A DNA stretch of 64,000 nt from a bacterium (GTDB taxonomy: Bacteria; Planctomycetota; JAFGQW01), in NCBI GenBank assembly GCA_030426805.1, contig JAUHXU010000004.1, positions 110,792-174,791 on the forward strand, given 5' to 3'. The notes under the pieces were generated by a model, which was not told the origin of the DNA, searched no databases, and saw only the letters and a list, made by a program, of their open reading frames with translations. Each line of letters begins with the position of its first letter. The stretch's first letter is position 1. Positions 16,950 through 26,498 of this stretch are shown piece by piece. A program made the translations under genes and the position numbers.

Positions 16950-17612
16950 ATGAAGCGAGCCGTCGCCTTTCTCGACGGTCAAAACGTCCATAACTCGCTG
17001 AAGGCGCTCGGCCTGCAGGAAAAGGACGTCGACTGGTCCCGCCTGTTCGCGCGGGTGCTGCCCACGGGCCACGAGTTGGTCCGGAGCTACTGGTATCACG
17101 TCCGCGACGTCTCGGAGTTCGATCCGGCCACCCCGAAGGCGGCGCGCTATTGCCCGCCCGGCGTGGACGAGGAGGCGTTCCTCGACGAGGCGCGGCGCTG
17201 GCACGAGGCCGAGCACAGCCGGCTGATGCAGCTCCAGCGCGTCGTGCACCGCCAGCTCATGCTCGACTACGACGCGGTCGAGTTCCGTTACCGCGGCGTG
17301 CTCCGGGTGAATCCGTTCCGCCGCGAGCGGCTCGGCGAGAAGGGGCTCGACGTCGGGATGGCGGCGGACATGGTCGCGCTCGCCGATCGGTTCGACACCG
17401 CGATCCTGTTCTCGGGCGACGCCGATTTCGCGCCCGTCGTCCAGGTGCTCAAGGATCGGCTGCGCCGGGTCGTCCAAGTCACGATCGAGCGCGGCAAGCC
17501 GGGATCGACGCCGCGCTCGGCCGCGCGGGAGATGCGCGTCCTCGTCGATGCGGTCCATACCCTCTACGAGACCGAGATCACCGATTCCGAGCGCGGACTG
17601 CTGAGGAGTTGA
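16950..17612 (+). CDS. NYN-domain (PIN-like) putative RNase
   Basis: 220 aa after a CAGGAG ribosome site. It carries the NYN/LabA acidic motifs: AFLDGQNVHNSL at the N-terminus, KGLDVGMAADMVALADR in the middle and ILFSGDADFAPVVQVL near residue 155. These Asp residues line the metal site of PIN-like nucleases, so single-stranded RNA cleavage is the family expectation. It is followed after 1 nt by a Rieske gene, which suggests co-translation but no obvious shared function. Confidence 0.85.
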   Translation: MKRAVAFLDGQNVHNSLKALGLQEKDVDWSRLFARVLPTGHELVRSYWYHVRDVSEFDPATPKAARYCPPGVDEEAFLDEARRWHEAEHSRLMQLQRVVHRQLMLDYDAVEFRYRGVLRVNPFRRERLGEKGLDVGMAADMVALADRFDTAILFSGDADFAPVVQVLKDRLRRVVQVTIERGKPGSTPRSAAREMRVLVDAVHTLYETEITDSERGLLRS

Positions 17613-17613
17613 C

Positions 17614-17952
17614 GTGTCGCGATACGTGAAGGTCGCCGAAGCGCGAGACGTGTTGATCGGCCGCGCGAAGGTCGTCGAAGTCGAGGACCGCCGGATCGTC
17701 GTGTTCAACGTGGACGGCACGTTCTCGGCGGCCGAGGACGAGTGCCCACACCTGCAGGCGCCACTCGGGGAGGGCGCGTTCAAGGACGGCATCGTCAAGT
17801 GCCCGTGGCACGACTGGACGTTCGACGCGCGCACCGGCGAATGCCTGCTCGTGCCGCATCAGCGCCTGTGCACCTATCCGGTGCGCGTCGACGGCGGCGA
17901 CATCCTCGTCGACATCGAGTCGCCGTCCGATCCGGACGTCGTGGATGTCTGA
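17614..17952 (+). CDS. Rieske-type [2Fe-2S] ferredoxin
   Basis: 112 aa from a GTG preceded by GAGGAG. The two Rieske motifs are CPHLQAPLGEG and CPWHDWTFDARTG (C-x-H ... C-x2-H), which bind a 2Fe-2S cluster through two Cys and two His. It resembles the small NirD/BphF-type soluble ferredoxins that pass electrons to oxygenases or reductases. No oxygenase is adjacent. Its 3' end overlaps the next gene by 8 nt. Confidence 0.9.
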   Translation: MSRYVKVAEARDVLIGRAKVVEVEDRRIVVFNVDGTFSAAEDECPHLQAPLGEGAFKDGIVKCPWHDWTFDARTGECLLVPHQRLCTYPVRVDGGDILVDIESPSDPDVVDV

Positions 17953-20500
17953 ACCGGCGCCGCTCACCCCGCGGCGCTTCCGCCGGATCGAGTGGTTGAT
18001 CGCGTTCGCGGCGTTCTGGCTGCTCGCGGTCTTCGTCTACCCGGCCTACACGCTGTCGTCGGAGACGTTGTTCCTCCGCCCCTGGGTCGACGGCATGTCG
18101 TCGGAGTTCGGCTTCTACCCGTGGGACCGGTTCATCGCGGATCGACTCGCGGACGGCGAACTGCCGCTGTGGAATCCGTTCGAGGCCGCGGGTGCGCCAC
18201 TCGTCGCGAACTACCAGTCGAGCGTGTTCTACCCGCTGCAGCTGCTCGTCTACGCGTTCGACGCGGTCGACGCGCTCCTGCTGCTGAAGATCGCGCTCGC
18301 GGCGCTGTTCACCTACCGCTACTGCCGACTGATCCGCCTGTCGCGGATCGCGTCGGTCGTCGGTGCGCTCGGCTTCGGGTTCGGCACCTACGTGCCGGCC
18401 TACGTGAACCAGCCGCACTCCAACGTCGAGATCCTGATCCCGCTCGTGCTGTACGCGACCGCCGCGTTCGTCCGCTTCGGCGGCCCGTGGCGTTTCGGCG
18501 GCGGGATGGTGGCCGTCGCGCTGGTCGCCCTCGGCGGGCATCCCGAGTCGATGTTCTACGCGCTGCTGTTCGGCTCGCTCTACGCGCTGGCCGAAGCGGC
18601 CGTCGCACGGGGTGCGGCCCCCGACATGCCGGCGACACGGGCGTGGGTGGGGCCGGCCGTGATGTTCGCCGGCGGGCTCGGGCTCGCCGCGTTTCAGATT
18701 CTGCCGTTCCTCGAGTATCTGCCCCGCGCGTGGCACATCCACGCGCCCGGTGTCGGCCAGATCCACCACGGCGCGACGGGTCTCGTCGAACTCGCGCTTC
18801 CGCGGATCGTCGGCGCGGACTTTCCGATCGGTGTCGGACCGGTCGTGCTCGCGCTGGCCGGCTTCGCGGTGATCGGAATCCGCCGCCTCCGTTCGCGGGG
18901 CGCGTTCTTCGCGGCGTTCGTGCTCGTGATCGGTGGGCTGATGCTCGGGATCTGGCCGTTCCGCGAGCTCGGGCGCCTGCCGGTGATCGGCGAGTCGGGA
19001 AACATCAAGTATCCGGGGCCGGTGGTCACGTGTGCACTCGCGGTGCTCGGGGCGATTGGATTCGATCGACTGCGCGCGGCGGCCGAAGTGGCGGCGCGTG
19101 CCCGATCGTTCTACGCGGTCGCACTCGGGTATGCGGCGCTCGCGATCGGCGGCGCCGCGTGGCTCGCCGCATCCCGCCCGGCGATCGATGCGGGGGCGGT
19201 CGCCCTCGGTGCAGGACTCGTGCTCGGCGCGGCCGCGCTCGTCGCCGCGCGACGTCGCGGGGCCTTCGGCTCGACGACACTCGCGTTGGGGCTCGCGAGC
19301 TACGCGTTCGCGTCGACGTGGACGCTTCGGCTCCCGTCGGCCGGGGTCGCGGGGTGGGCGATCGGTGGGGCCGCGCTCGTCCTGCCGCTCGTCGCGTGTG
19401 CGTGGCCGCGGGTACCGCGCCTCGGCTTGATCGGACCGCCGCTCGTCGCCGCCGCACTGCTCGTGACACACATCGCGACCGACGTGGTGACGCATCCGGC
19501 CGAGGGACCGCACGAGTTGCCGGATCCGGCGAACGTGCCCGCCGTCGTGCAGGCGATCCGCGACGATGCCGCCCGGCGGGACGACGGACCGTTCCGAATC
19601 CTCGGCGTCCCGTATGCGCTCCCGGCGAACCAGGCGACCGTCTACGGGCTCGAGGACGTGCGGAGTTGCGACGCGCTCTACGTCGAGCGCTACCAGCACT
19701 ACCTCAACGCGGTCAATCGACTGACCGACTACCGCGGTGCGTTCATGGAGCGACTGCGGGGGCGCCACATGACGCTGGCCGATGCGTGGCAAATGCTCGT
19801 CGCCGATCCGCTCGGTCGGAGCACCGACTGGTGTGCGTTCGAGACCGTGTTCTTCAAGCGGTGCGGCATCGTCCCCGAACGCTTCGACGACGCGCTCGTC
19901 GACCTGCTCGGGGTTCGCTACCTGCTCTACTACGGACCGCCGCCGCCGATCACCGACGCGGACCACAGCGTGATCCACGACGAGTTCGGCTATCGCGTCG
20001 TCTACAACCGCGGTGCGCTGCCGCGGGCGTTCGTCGTGCGGGACGTCGAGGTGTGCGCGACGCGCGACGCCCTGGTCGACCGGCTGGTCGCGTCGGACTT
20101 CCGGCCCGCGCGCACCGCGCTCGTCGAGGCGCCGCTCGGCGTGCCGCTGGGGGCCGCGCCGATCGGCGATGCGGATCGTGCCCGGGTCGTCTCCCGCGGT
20201 GCGCACGAGGTGGTCGTCGACGTGCAGTGCCGGGAGCCCTCGCTGCTGGTGCTCACCGACACCTACTACCCGGGTTGGCAGGCCACCCTGGCGGGGCCGG
20301 CGGGGGAGCGGTCGCTGGACATCGTCCCGACCGACCTCGCGTTCCGAGGGGTCGTCGTGCCGGCGGGCGAGCAGCGCGTCGTCTTCCGGTATCGGCCCGT
20401 GCCGTTTCGGGTCGGCGTCTGGCTCGCGCTCGGCGTGCTGGCCGCGTGGGTGGCATGGGTGGCGCGGACCGCGGTCGCCTCGCGGCGTTCGACCTCCTGA
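17945..20500 (+). CDS. YfhO-like large membrane protein (putative glycosyltransferase)
   Basis: 851 aa. A first membrane helix, then an extracytoplasmic loop, then LPLWNPFEAAGAPLVANYQSSVFYPLQLL, the pattern of YfhO-family proteins (plWNP...G...yP). A dozen or more hydrophobic helices follow to ~residue 530. A large soluble domain (~530-820) contains FVVRDVEVC and LTDTYYPGWQATLAG, and a last helix closes the protein. Family members are linked to glycosylation of surface polymers such as teichoic acid. The substrate here is unknown. It overlaps the Rieske gene by 8 nt. Confidence 0.8.
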   Translation: MSEPAPLTPRRFRRIEWLIAFAAFWLLAVFVYPAYTLSSETLFLRPWVDGMSSEFGFYPWDRFIADRLADGELPLWNPFEAAGAPLVANYQSSVFYPLQLLVYAFDAVDALLLLKIALAALFTYRYCRLIRLSRIASVVGALGFGFGTYVPAYVNQPHSNVEILIPLVLYATAAFVRFGGPWRFGGGMVAVALVALGGHPESMFYALLFGSLYALAEAAVARGAAPDMPATRAWVGPAVMFAGGLGLAAFQILPFLEYLPRAWHIHAPGVGQIHHGATGLVELALPRIVGADFPIGVGPVVLALAGFAVIGIRRLRSRGAFFAAFVLVIGGLMLGIWPFRELGRLPVIGESGNIKYPGPVVTCALAVLGAIGFDRLRAAAEVAARARSFYAVALGYAALAIGGAAWLAASRPAIDAGAVALGAGLVLGAAALVAARRRGAFGSTTLALGLASYAFASTWTLRLPSAGVAGWAIGGAALVLPLVACAWPRVPRLGLIGPPLVAAALLVTHIATDVVTHPAEGPHELPDPANVPAVVQAIRDDAARRDDGPFRILGVPYALPANQATVYGLEDVRSCDALYVERYQHYLNAVNRLTDYRGAFMERLRGRHMTLADAWQMLVADPLGRSTDWCAFETVFFKRCGIVPERFDDALVDLLGVRYLLYYGPPPPITDADHSVIHDEFGYRVVYNRGALPRAFVVRDVEVCATRDALVDRLVASDFRPARTALVEAPLGVPLGAAPIGDADRARVVSRGAHEVVVDVQCREPSLLVLTDTYYPGWQATLAGPAGERSLDIVPTDLAFRGVVVPAGEQRVVFRYRPVPFRVGVWLALGVLAAWVAWVARTAVASRRSTS

Positions 20501-20693
20501 CCGATCGGTCGCGTTTTTCGGTGAATTCCCGCGGGCCGGCAGCGCCCGCGTGACGATTCCTCACCAGGGGCACGACGCCCCCGAGCCACGGCACCGGCGC
20601 GGATCGACCGGTTTTCGGGCCTTCGGGGCCCGGAACGCTGTCCGCGACGACGCGTGGTACGGCGCTTGCGATCGGGGAAAGGGGAATCGGGAG

Positions 20694-20891
20694 ATGGCGA
20701 GGCGAGAAAGCGAGGGCCCGTTGGCTCCGAAACGCGATGGAGACCGCGGCGGCGTGATGGCCGTGACGGCGGTCGAGAACCACTACTGCCCCAACTGCAA
20801 GCGCACCCGCCGGTTCCGGCGCTCCGAGGAACTCGAATGCCTCCAGTGCGGCCGGCGCCTTCACCTGCGCCGACCGGACGAATCGAGGTAG
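20694..20891 (+). CDS. small zinc-ribbon protein
   Basis: 65 aa. HYCPNCKRTRRFRRSEELECLQCGRRLHLRRP has a CxxC-x15-CxxC zinc ribbon. I chose the ATG at 20694 because GGGGAA lies just upstream; an internal ATG at 20757 would give 44 aa. It is probably a nucleic-acid- or protein-binding accessory, and no family is assigned. It stands alone between a YfhO-like gene and a secreted-protein gene. Confidence 0.6.
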   Translation: MARRESEGPLAPKRDGDRGGVMAVTAVENHYCPNCKRTRRFRRSEELECLQCGRRLHLRRPDESR

Positions 20892-21207
20892 TTTCTCAGA
20901 TCCCCGTAGCCGTCGGCGCCCCCGTCTCGAACAGGGACGAGCGCCGTCGTTGGAGAACCCCTCGGTGTCCGATCGGAGGCGCGTCTGCTCGTGAGGGCGG
21001 GCGGATCCCTGACTCCGCCCGCGTCTTCACACCCGGGGCCAACGAAGAGCGGGCGCGCCAGCACGGACACCACCGCCGACAACGGCGCTTTTTTTCTGTA
21101 CCGACCGCGCCCGCGACGTCGGCTTTTACCGACCCGAAACGCGGCGCCCACGGTGCGTGCTGTATTGTCCGATCGGAAGAGAATCGCCGGTCGGAAAGGA
21201 CGCACTG
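20892..21207. other. 316-nt gene-free region
   Basis: I see no supported gene here. It contains one terminator-like hairpin (21074-21095) and a ribosome site GGAAAGGA just before the next gene. Possible promoter elements near TATTGT (21163) lack a good -35 at normal spacing. Confidence 0.6.
21074..21095 (+). terminator. terminator-like hairpin
   Basis: CGCCG, loop ACAA, CGGCG, then C and seven T. The stem is short, but the T-run is the longest in the neighbourhood. Confidence 0.4.
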
Positions 21208-22173
21208 ATGCACCTGCTCTTCATCCCCGTCGTCGCCTTGCTCTCCGGATTGCCGAGCGTCGACGACGATCCGGGCCCGCGCGTTCGGATCCGGACGTGG
21301 CGCGCCGCGACGACGCCGCTCGCGCACCTTCAGCTCACCGACGGACGTCGTCTGTATCGCACGAACAACGTCATGCGGTTCCCGTATCCGGGGCTGCTCG
21401 CCGCGAACGACGACGAGCGACGCGACGGATACGCCTACGCCCTTCGGATCGAGAGTGCGCATCGACTCCTCGCGCCGATTCGCTCGTCCGATGCGGCGCT
21501 CGAACTCGCGCAGCTCTTCACGGGGGGGACGCTGATCACCGATCGCAGCGCGTACGATGCGATACACGCGATCGCGTCGCGTGCCGCGCCGACCCTCGCG
21601 GGGTGGGCGATCACGCTCGCGTCCGGCGCGCCGGCGACGTACGGCGCACGCGCGTCGCGGACGGCCGATCGGTTCGAGGTCGCCCGCCTCGTCTTCACCA
21701 GTTCCGACTTCGGCCGGATGTCGGTCGTCGAGGAGCGATACGTCATTCCCGTCGACGGCGCGATCGAGCGCACGGCGACGACTTGGATCGGCGGGCCACC
21801 GCGGACGTGGCAAACGAGCGGGGAGGGCGATCCGGACGAGGCGACCGCGCGCTACGAAGCGGTGCGGCACTTCCGCCGTGCGTGCCTCCGCGCGCTCGCG
21901 GTGTCGCGAACGATCGAGCCGTTCGCGCGCGTGCTCGCGACGAATCCGACGTTCGGCCAGCTGCGCGCGGCCGTGGGGGATCCGGCCGACGACTTCGGCA
22001 GCGGGATCCACATCTACTACTACCCGCTCGGCGACGGGACCGCGGTGATCGTCGGCGCCGGAGGCGACGATCACCTGCTGTCGTATGCGCGGCACGTCGA
22101 GATCATCGATCCGGACGCCGATCGTCCACGAGTGGGACGCGTCCTGCGGAAGTTCGACGTCGGCAATCGGTAG
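21208..22173 (+). CDS. secreted protein of unknown function
   Basis: 321 aa from an ATG after GGAAAGGA; the frame opens 17 codons earlier without a ribosome site. Residues 1-~17 (MHLLFIPVVALLSGLPS) form a signal peptide. The mature part is mixed alpha/beta with no motif I recognise. Tyr- and Gly-rich strands (GSGIHIYYYPLGDGTAVIVGAGGDD) sit near the C-terminus. It lacks the C-terminal module of the propeller proteins further along. Confidence 0.7.
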   Translation: MHLLFIPVVALLSGLPSVDDDPGPRVRIRTWRAATTPLAHLQLTDGRRLYRTNNVMRFPYPGLLAANDDERRDGYAYALRIESAHRLLAPIRSSDAALELAQLFTGGTLITDRSAYDAIHAIASRAAPTLAGWAITLASGAPATYGARASRTADRFEVARLVFTSSDFGRMSVVEERYVIPVDGAIERTATTWIGGPPRTWQTSGEGDPDEATARYEAVRHFRRACLRALAVSRTIEPFARVLATNPTFGQLRAAVGDPADDFGSGIHIYYYPLGDGTAVIVGAGGDDHLLSYARHVEIIDPDADRPRVGRVLRKFDVGNR

Positions 22174-22226
22174 CGACGATTCTCGGCGTGAGAGCGGCCG
22201 GGCCCTGGCGCGACGGCGGGGCGGCG

Positions 22227-22235
22227 TGGTAGGTT
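22227..22235 (+). promoter_or_regulatory. extended -10 element (TGGTAGGTT)
   Basis: TGn followed by a TAnnnT hexamer inside GCGTGGTAGG, 77 nt before the next ATG. No convincing -35 at 17 bp. Confidence 0.35.
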
Positions 22236-22311
22236 CGATGGGAGAATGAAGTAATCCCGAGTGCCGCTCCGCACCCGCCGAGCGGCGGTCCGTCGCTGGA
22301 GGAACGGTAGG

Positions 22312-23310
22312 ATGCACCTCAAGACCCTCGTCGCCGCGGCCGCGGTGGCCACGCTCACGTCGCTCGGCGCTGCCCAGGGCAAGCAACACTACGTGCCGGA
22401 CAGCAGCCCGTCGACCGGCGGCGGCAACGCCTGGCCATTCACCACGAGCGGCAACGCCGGTCCGAACTGGCGTTACCAGTTCGTGATCCCCGCGGCGCAG
22501 ATGCCCGCGAACCCGATCACGATCACGGATATCGCATTCGCCCCGACCTCGTCGTCCGTGTTCACGGCGACGCAGTGCCAGGTCCGAATGGCCAACACGA
22601 CGGTGCAGACGCTCCAGACGACGAGCTGCTTCGACAACGTGCTGGGTCCCACGCCGACGACGGTCTTCAACGGACCGATCTCGTTTCAGCTCACCGCGAA
22701 CACGTGGAGCCCGATGGGCCTGCAGAACTCGTTCACGTGGGACGGCGCGAGCAACCTCGTCGTCGAGATCCGCTACCGTTCGCAGACGACGCTCTCGCGC
22801 ACGATCTACACCGGCGCGATCACGCGCTCGTGGACCAACGGCTGGAACGCCAACCCGGATCCGTACAACTCGCAGTGCCCGGAGTTCGCCGGGACGGGTT
22901 CGGGGCCGAAGGTGTGCTTCACGTACGACGACATCCGCATCGTCGGCTCGAACACGCCGCAGGTCGGCAAGACCGAGACGATGACGTTGATCGCCGACCC
23001 GGCACCGGGCAAGCCGTACCAGTGCGCGTCGTCGCTCGGGCTCGGACCGATCCAGGTCGATCAGCGCCAGCTCAACCTCACGCCCGACAACATGATGGTG
23101 GCGTCGGTGTTCGGCCAGCTCCCGACGGTGTTCCAGAATTACACCGGCGTGTTGAGCGCGCGGGGCCGGGGCACGGCGATGGTCAACATCCCGCCGTTCG
23201 GGTTCCTCGTCGGCATCGACATCCACAACGCGTTCGTCGTCCTCGACGCCGGCTCGCCGTCGGGTATCGAGTATATCAGCACGACCTACACGTTCAAGAT
23301 CGCGCCCTGA
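22312..23310 (+). CDS. secreted beta-rich protein
   Basis: 332 aa from an ATG after GGAGGAACGGTAG. The signal peptide is MHLKTLVAAAAVATLTSLGAAQG. The mature protein is rich in Thr, Asn, Gly and aromatics (YQFVIPAAQMPANPITITDIAF; VEIRYRSQTTLSRTIYTGAI), as in extracellular beta-sandwich domains, with a few Cys that could pair. Its last ~95 residues (LGLGPIQVDQRQLNLTPDNM; ARGRGTAMVNIPPF) vaguely resemble the tails of the propeller proteins at 33.9-41.5 kb. Function unknown. Confidence 0.75.
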   Translation: MHLKTLVAAAAVATLTSLGAAQGKQHYVPDSSPSTGGGNAWPFTTSGNAGPNWRYQFVIPAAQMPANPITITDIAFAPTSSSVFTATQCQVRMANTTVQTLQTTSCFDNVLGPTPTTVFNGPISFQLTANTWSPMGLQNSFTWDGASNLVVEIRYRSQTTLSRTIYTGAITRSWTNGWNANPDPYNSQCPEFAGTGSGPKVCFTYDDIRIVGSNTPQVGKTETMTLIADPAPGKPYQCASSLGLGPIQVDQRQLNLTPDNMMVASVFGQLPTVFQNYTGVLSARGRGTAMVNIPPFGFLVGIDIHNAFVVLDAGSPSGIEYISTTYTFKIAP

Positions 23311-23320
23311 CGACGCGCAC

Positions 23321-23338
23321 CCGACTCGTCAGAGTCGG
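23321..23338. terminator. hairpin between convergent genes
   Basis: CCGACTC, loop GTCA, GAGTCGG. It has no T-run on either side, so intrinsic termination is uncertain; it overlaps the 3' end of the dehydrogenase gene. Confidence 0.3.
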
Positions 23339-24624
23339 AAGATGCGCTCCGGATCGCGATGGTGTCGGTGGACGCCACGGGTGTCGAGTACGGCACCCGA
23401 CCGCTCGAACACGAGATCGTAGTCGAGGTCGGTGTGGTTCGTCAGGATCACGACGAGGTCGGCGTCGGCGAGGGTGTTCGCGTCGAGCGGTTCGCTTCGG
23501 AGCGTGCCTTCGTCCAGCCGGACCTCCGGAACGTGCGGGTCGTGATACGACAGCGCCGCTCCCTTGTCGAGCAGTACGCGCATCACGTCGAGCGCCGGTG
23601 ATTCGCGGACGTCGCTGATGTCGGGCTTGTACGCCGCGCCGACGAGCAGCACCTTCGAGCCGCGGACCGGCTTCGCGAAGCGGTTGAGGATGTCGGCCGC
23701 CTTCTCGGCGACGTGCTCCGGCATCGAGCTGTTGACCTCACCCGCGAGTTCGATGAAGCGCGCGCGGTAGTTCAGCGTCTTGAGCTTCCACGCGAGGTAG
23801 TGCGGGTCGACCGGGATGCAGTGGCCGCCGAGGCCGGGCCCCGGATAGAACGGCATGAATCCGAACGGCTTCGTCGCTGCCGCGTCGATGACCTCCCACG
23901 TGTCGACGCCGAGCTTGTCGCACATGATCGCGATCTCGTTGACGAGACCGATGTTGACGCTGCGGAACGTGTTCTCGAGGAGCTTCACCATCTCGGCCGA
24001 CGCCGGACTCGAGACCGGCACGACCTGCGAGCAGACGGCTGCGTAGAGTTCGGTCGCGAGCTTCGTGCACGCGTCGGTGATCCCGCCGACGACCTTGGGC
24101 GTGTTCGAGAACGTGTAGGTCTCGTTGCCCGGGTCGATTCGCTCGGGGCTGAACGCGAGGAAGAAGTCGGTGCCGCAGTCGCCGATCGCCTCTTCGAGGC
24201 GCGGCATCACGACTTCGCGCGTCGTGCCGGGGTAGGTCGTGCTCTCGAGCACGACGAGCGTCCCCTTGCGCGCATGGGTCGCCACGTCCTCGGTCGCCTC
24301 GAGGATGTACGAGATGTCCGGGTCCTTCGTCTTGTTGAGCGGCGTCGGCACGGCGATCACGATCACGTCGGCGTCGGCCATCGCGCTCGCATCGGTCGTC
24401 GCGTGGAAGCGACCGGTCGACAGGCACTGCTCGACCTCGTCGTCGGTGATGTCCTCGACGTGGGACGAGCCGCCGAGCAGCCCGTTGGTCTTGTGTGGGT
24501 CCTTGTCGTAGCCGGTGACCCGGAACCCCTGCTTGTTGAACTCGATCGCGATCGGCAGGCCGACGTAGCCGAGGCCGACTACGAGCACGTGCGATTCGCG
24601 GCGTTCGATCGTGTCTGAGAGCAT
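23329..24624 (-). CDS. nucleotide-sugar dehydrogenase (UDP-GlcNAc/UDP-Glc 6-dehydrogenase family)
   Basis: 431 aa. The Rossmann motif GLGYVGLPIAIEFNKQGF (residues ~17-34) binds NAD. The ESTTYPGTT and FAFSPERIDPG-like segments and the catalytic Cys in GPGLGGHCIPVDPHYLAWK are characteristic. The C-terminal domain has GAAYKPDISDVRESPALDV. The family oxidises the C6 hydroxyl of a UDP-sugar to a carboxylate. The DIRESPA-type tail and PVDPHYL resemble WbpA/TviB-like UDP-HexNAc dehydrogenases more than classic UDP-glucose dehydrogenase, so the substrate is uncertain. It presumably feeds surface polysaccharide synthesis; no glycan cluster is adjacent. Confidence 0.92.
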   Translation of the reverse strand: MLSDTIERRESHVLVVGLGYVGLPIAIEFNKQGFRVTGYDKDPHKTNGLLGGSSHVEDITDDEVEQCLSTGRFHATTDASAMADADVIVIAVPTPLNKTKDPDISYILEATEDVATHARKGTLVVLESTTYPGTTREVVMPRLEEAIGDCGTDFFLAFSPERIDPGNETYTFSNTPKVVGGITDACTKLATELYAAVCSQVVPVSSPASAEMVKLLENTFRSVNIGLVNEIAIMCDKLGVDTWEVIDAAATKPFGFMPFYPGPGLGGHCIPVDPHYLAWKLKTLNYRARFIELAGEVNSSMPEHVAEKAADILNRFAKPVRGSKVLLVGAAYKPDISDVRESPALDVMRVLLDKGAALSYHDPHVPEVRLDEGTLRSEPLDANTLADADLVVILTNHTDLDYDLVFERSGAVLDTRGVHRHHRDPERIFRL

Positions 24625-24864
24625 CTCGCGTTCCCGATAAGGTGACTCGATGCGGTGTCATCGGCCAATCGGGCGTCCGAGCTTGCCCGGAATCGGTCCA
24701 CGCGCGGCAGGAGACGGTGTCGTCGGCGGACGCGGACCGATCTCGTCGTCCCTACTCGCCGCGCGTCAACGCTTTACGATGCAGGGCGGGCCGCGGTAAT
24801 CCCCTCGCGCAAGGGGCGCCGATAGAGGAATGCCGGGTGAGACGCCCGAGCGGGGAGAATCTAC

Positions 24865-25716
24865 ATGAACAAGCGATCCGGTCGACGCCGCGGCTCACTG
24901 CCCGAACTGCGCAGCGCCGAGGATACGTGGACCGTCTTCAAGATCATGGGGGAGTTCGTCGAGGGGTTCGAGACCCTTCGCAAGCTCGGCCCGGCGATCA
25001 GCATCTTCGGTAGCGCGCGGTTTTCGCCGGGGCACGAGTATTACGACGCCGCCGTCGAGACCGCACGGCTGCTCAGCGAGACCGGGTGGAACGTGATTAC
25101 CGGCGGTGGGCCCGGCATCATGGAGGCCGGCAACCGCGGTGCGCGCGACGGCGACGGCGCGAGCGTCGGCCTCAACATCGAGTTGCCGTTCGAGCAGAAG
25201 GGCAACGCCTACTCGAACATCCAAGTCGACTTCGACTACTTCTTCGCGCGCAAGGTCATGTTCGTGAAGTACGCGCACGGCTACGTGATCTTCCCGGGCG
25301 GATTCGGAACGCTCGACGAGATGTTCGAGGCGCTCACGTTGATCCAGACCGGCAAGGTCGACGCGTTCCCGGTCGTGCTGTTCGGACGGTCGTTCTGGCG
25401 CGGCCTGCTCGGTTGGGTGAAGCGCGTCCTCGTCGAGGAAGGGACGATCTCGCCGGGCGACGTCGACCTGATCCAGGTCACCGACGATCCGGAGGAGGTC
25501 TGCGACATCCTCACGCGGGGTCGCGAGGGACTCCTCGGGATCGAGCCCCTGCCGCCGCGGCGCCGCCGGCGTCGCACGACGGGCAAGTCCGGCGAGTCGT
25601 CGGGCGGGCGACGGCCGTCGAAGGGCTCGGGATCGTCGGCCCGCAACGGGCGTGCTCCGCGCAAGCGTCGTCGGCCGGACCGCGCCGCTCGCCACGGAAA
25701 CCGCCCGCGGCGCTGA
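24865..25716 (+). CDS. LOG-family protein (TIGR00730-type) with basic C-terminal tail
   Basis: 283 aa. It has the LOG motifs ITGGGPGIMEAGNRGARDG and FPGGFGTLDEMFEALTLIQTGK, used by cytokinin-activating nucleoside-5'-monophosphate phosphoribohydrolases. The N-terminal ISIFGSARFSPGHEYYD matches the usual family start. Residues ~233-283 are an unusual Arg/Lys/Ser/Gly tail (RRRRRTTGKSG; RKRRRPDRAARHGNRPRR) beyond the normal family end, perhaps for nucleic-acid or surface binding. Bacterial LOGs are often annotated as lysine decarboxylases in error. Confidence 0.9.
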   Translation: MNKRSGRRRGSLPELRSAEDTWTVFKIMGEFVEGFETLRKLGPAISIFGSARFSPGHEYYDAAVETARLLSETGWNVITGGGPGIMEAGNRGARDGDGASVGLNIELPFEQKGNAYSNIQVDFDYFFARKVMFVKYAHGYVIFPGGFGTLDEMFEALTLIQTGKVDAFPVVLFGRSFWRGLLGWVKRVLVEEGTISPGDVDLIQVTDDPEEVCDILTRGREGLLGIEPLPPRRRRRRTTGKSGESSGGRRPSKGSGSSARNGRAPRKRRRPDRAARHGNRPRR

Positions 25717-25799
25717 CGCGCTTTTACGGCGGGTTTACCGCCCCGGTGCCGGCGAGGCGCTATCCTCTGGAGGGACCCACCCGGAGGGAAGGACGCCGG

Positions 25800-26498
25800 A
25801 TGGACGGAAGACGCCTGCTCGTGGTCGACGACGAGCCCGCGATCCTGCAGGGCCTCGTCGACTCGTTCACGGTGCGCGGTTTCGAGGTCGAGACCGCGGT
25901 GGACGGTCGAGGCGCGCTCGAGCGCGCCGGGCTCGCGACCTACCACGCGATCGTGCTCGACTTGATGCTGCCGCACATCGACGGCTTCGAGGTGTGCCGC
26001 CGCCTTCGCGCGGACGGGAGCCGCACGCCGATTCTGATGCTGACCGCGCGCGGCGCCGAGGACGACAAGATCGAGGGGCTCGAGATCGGCGCCGACGACT
26101 ACGTCACGAAGCCGTTCAGCGTCCGCGAGCTCGTCGCCCGCGTCGAGGCGCTGATCCGTCGCGCGGCGCTTCCCGCCGACGGAGAGCCGGGGACGATCGT
26201 CCTCGGTGACTTGACGATCGACATCGCCCGCCTCGAAGGCCGTCTCGGCGATCGCCCGTTCACGCTCACGCCGCGCGAAGTCGAGATCCTCGCGTACCTG
26301 TCGCGACACCGCGACCGCGTCGTGCGCCGCGACGAACTGCTCACCGAGGTGTGGGGCTACCCCAGCGCGACGATCGAAACGCGAACGGTCGACATCCACA
26401 TGGCCAAGCTCCGCAAGAAGGTCGAACGGGATCCGGCGCACCCGACCGTGATTCTGACGGTGCGCGGCGAGGGCTACATGCTCGGGCGCGAGCGATGA
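25800..26498 (+). CDS. OmpR-family response regulator
   Basis: 232 aa. The receiver domain has Asp10-Asp11, phospho-acceptor Asp54 (IVLDLMLPHIDGFEV) and Lys104 (DYVTKPFSV). The winged-helix domain (residues ~135-230) has LTPREVEILAYLSRHRDRVV, then TRTVDIHMAKLRKKVE and VRGEGYML. All phosphorylation residues are present. Its stop overlaps the kinase ATG by 4 nt (ATGA), so the pair is translationally coupled. Confidence 0.95.
   Translation: MDGRRLLVVDDEPAILQGLVDSFTVRGFEVETAVDGRGALERAGLATYHAIVLDLMLPHIDGFEVCRRLRADGSRTPILMLTARGAEDDKIEGLEIGADDYVTKPFSVRELVARVEALIRRAALPADGEPGTIVLGDLTIDIARLEGRLGDRPFTLTPREVEILAYLSRHRDRVVRRDELLTEVWGYPSATIETRTVDIHMAKLRKKVERDPAHPTVILTVRGEGYMLGRER

Noticed and set aside
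20599..20640. CGGGCC-TTCGG-GGCCCG hairpin as a terminator after the YfhO-like gene
   Set aside because: A stable stem but no T-run on either strand; kept only as a possible RNA structure.
24642..25013. 123-residue plus-strand frame before the LOG gene
   Set aside because: No ribosome site, unlike-coding composition, and it overlaps the LOG reading frame out of phase.
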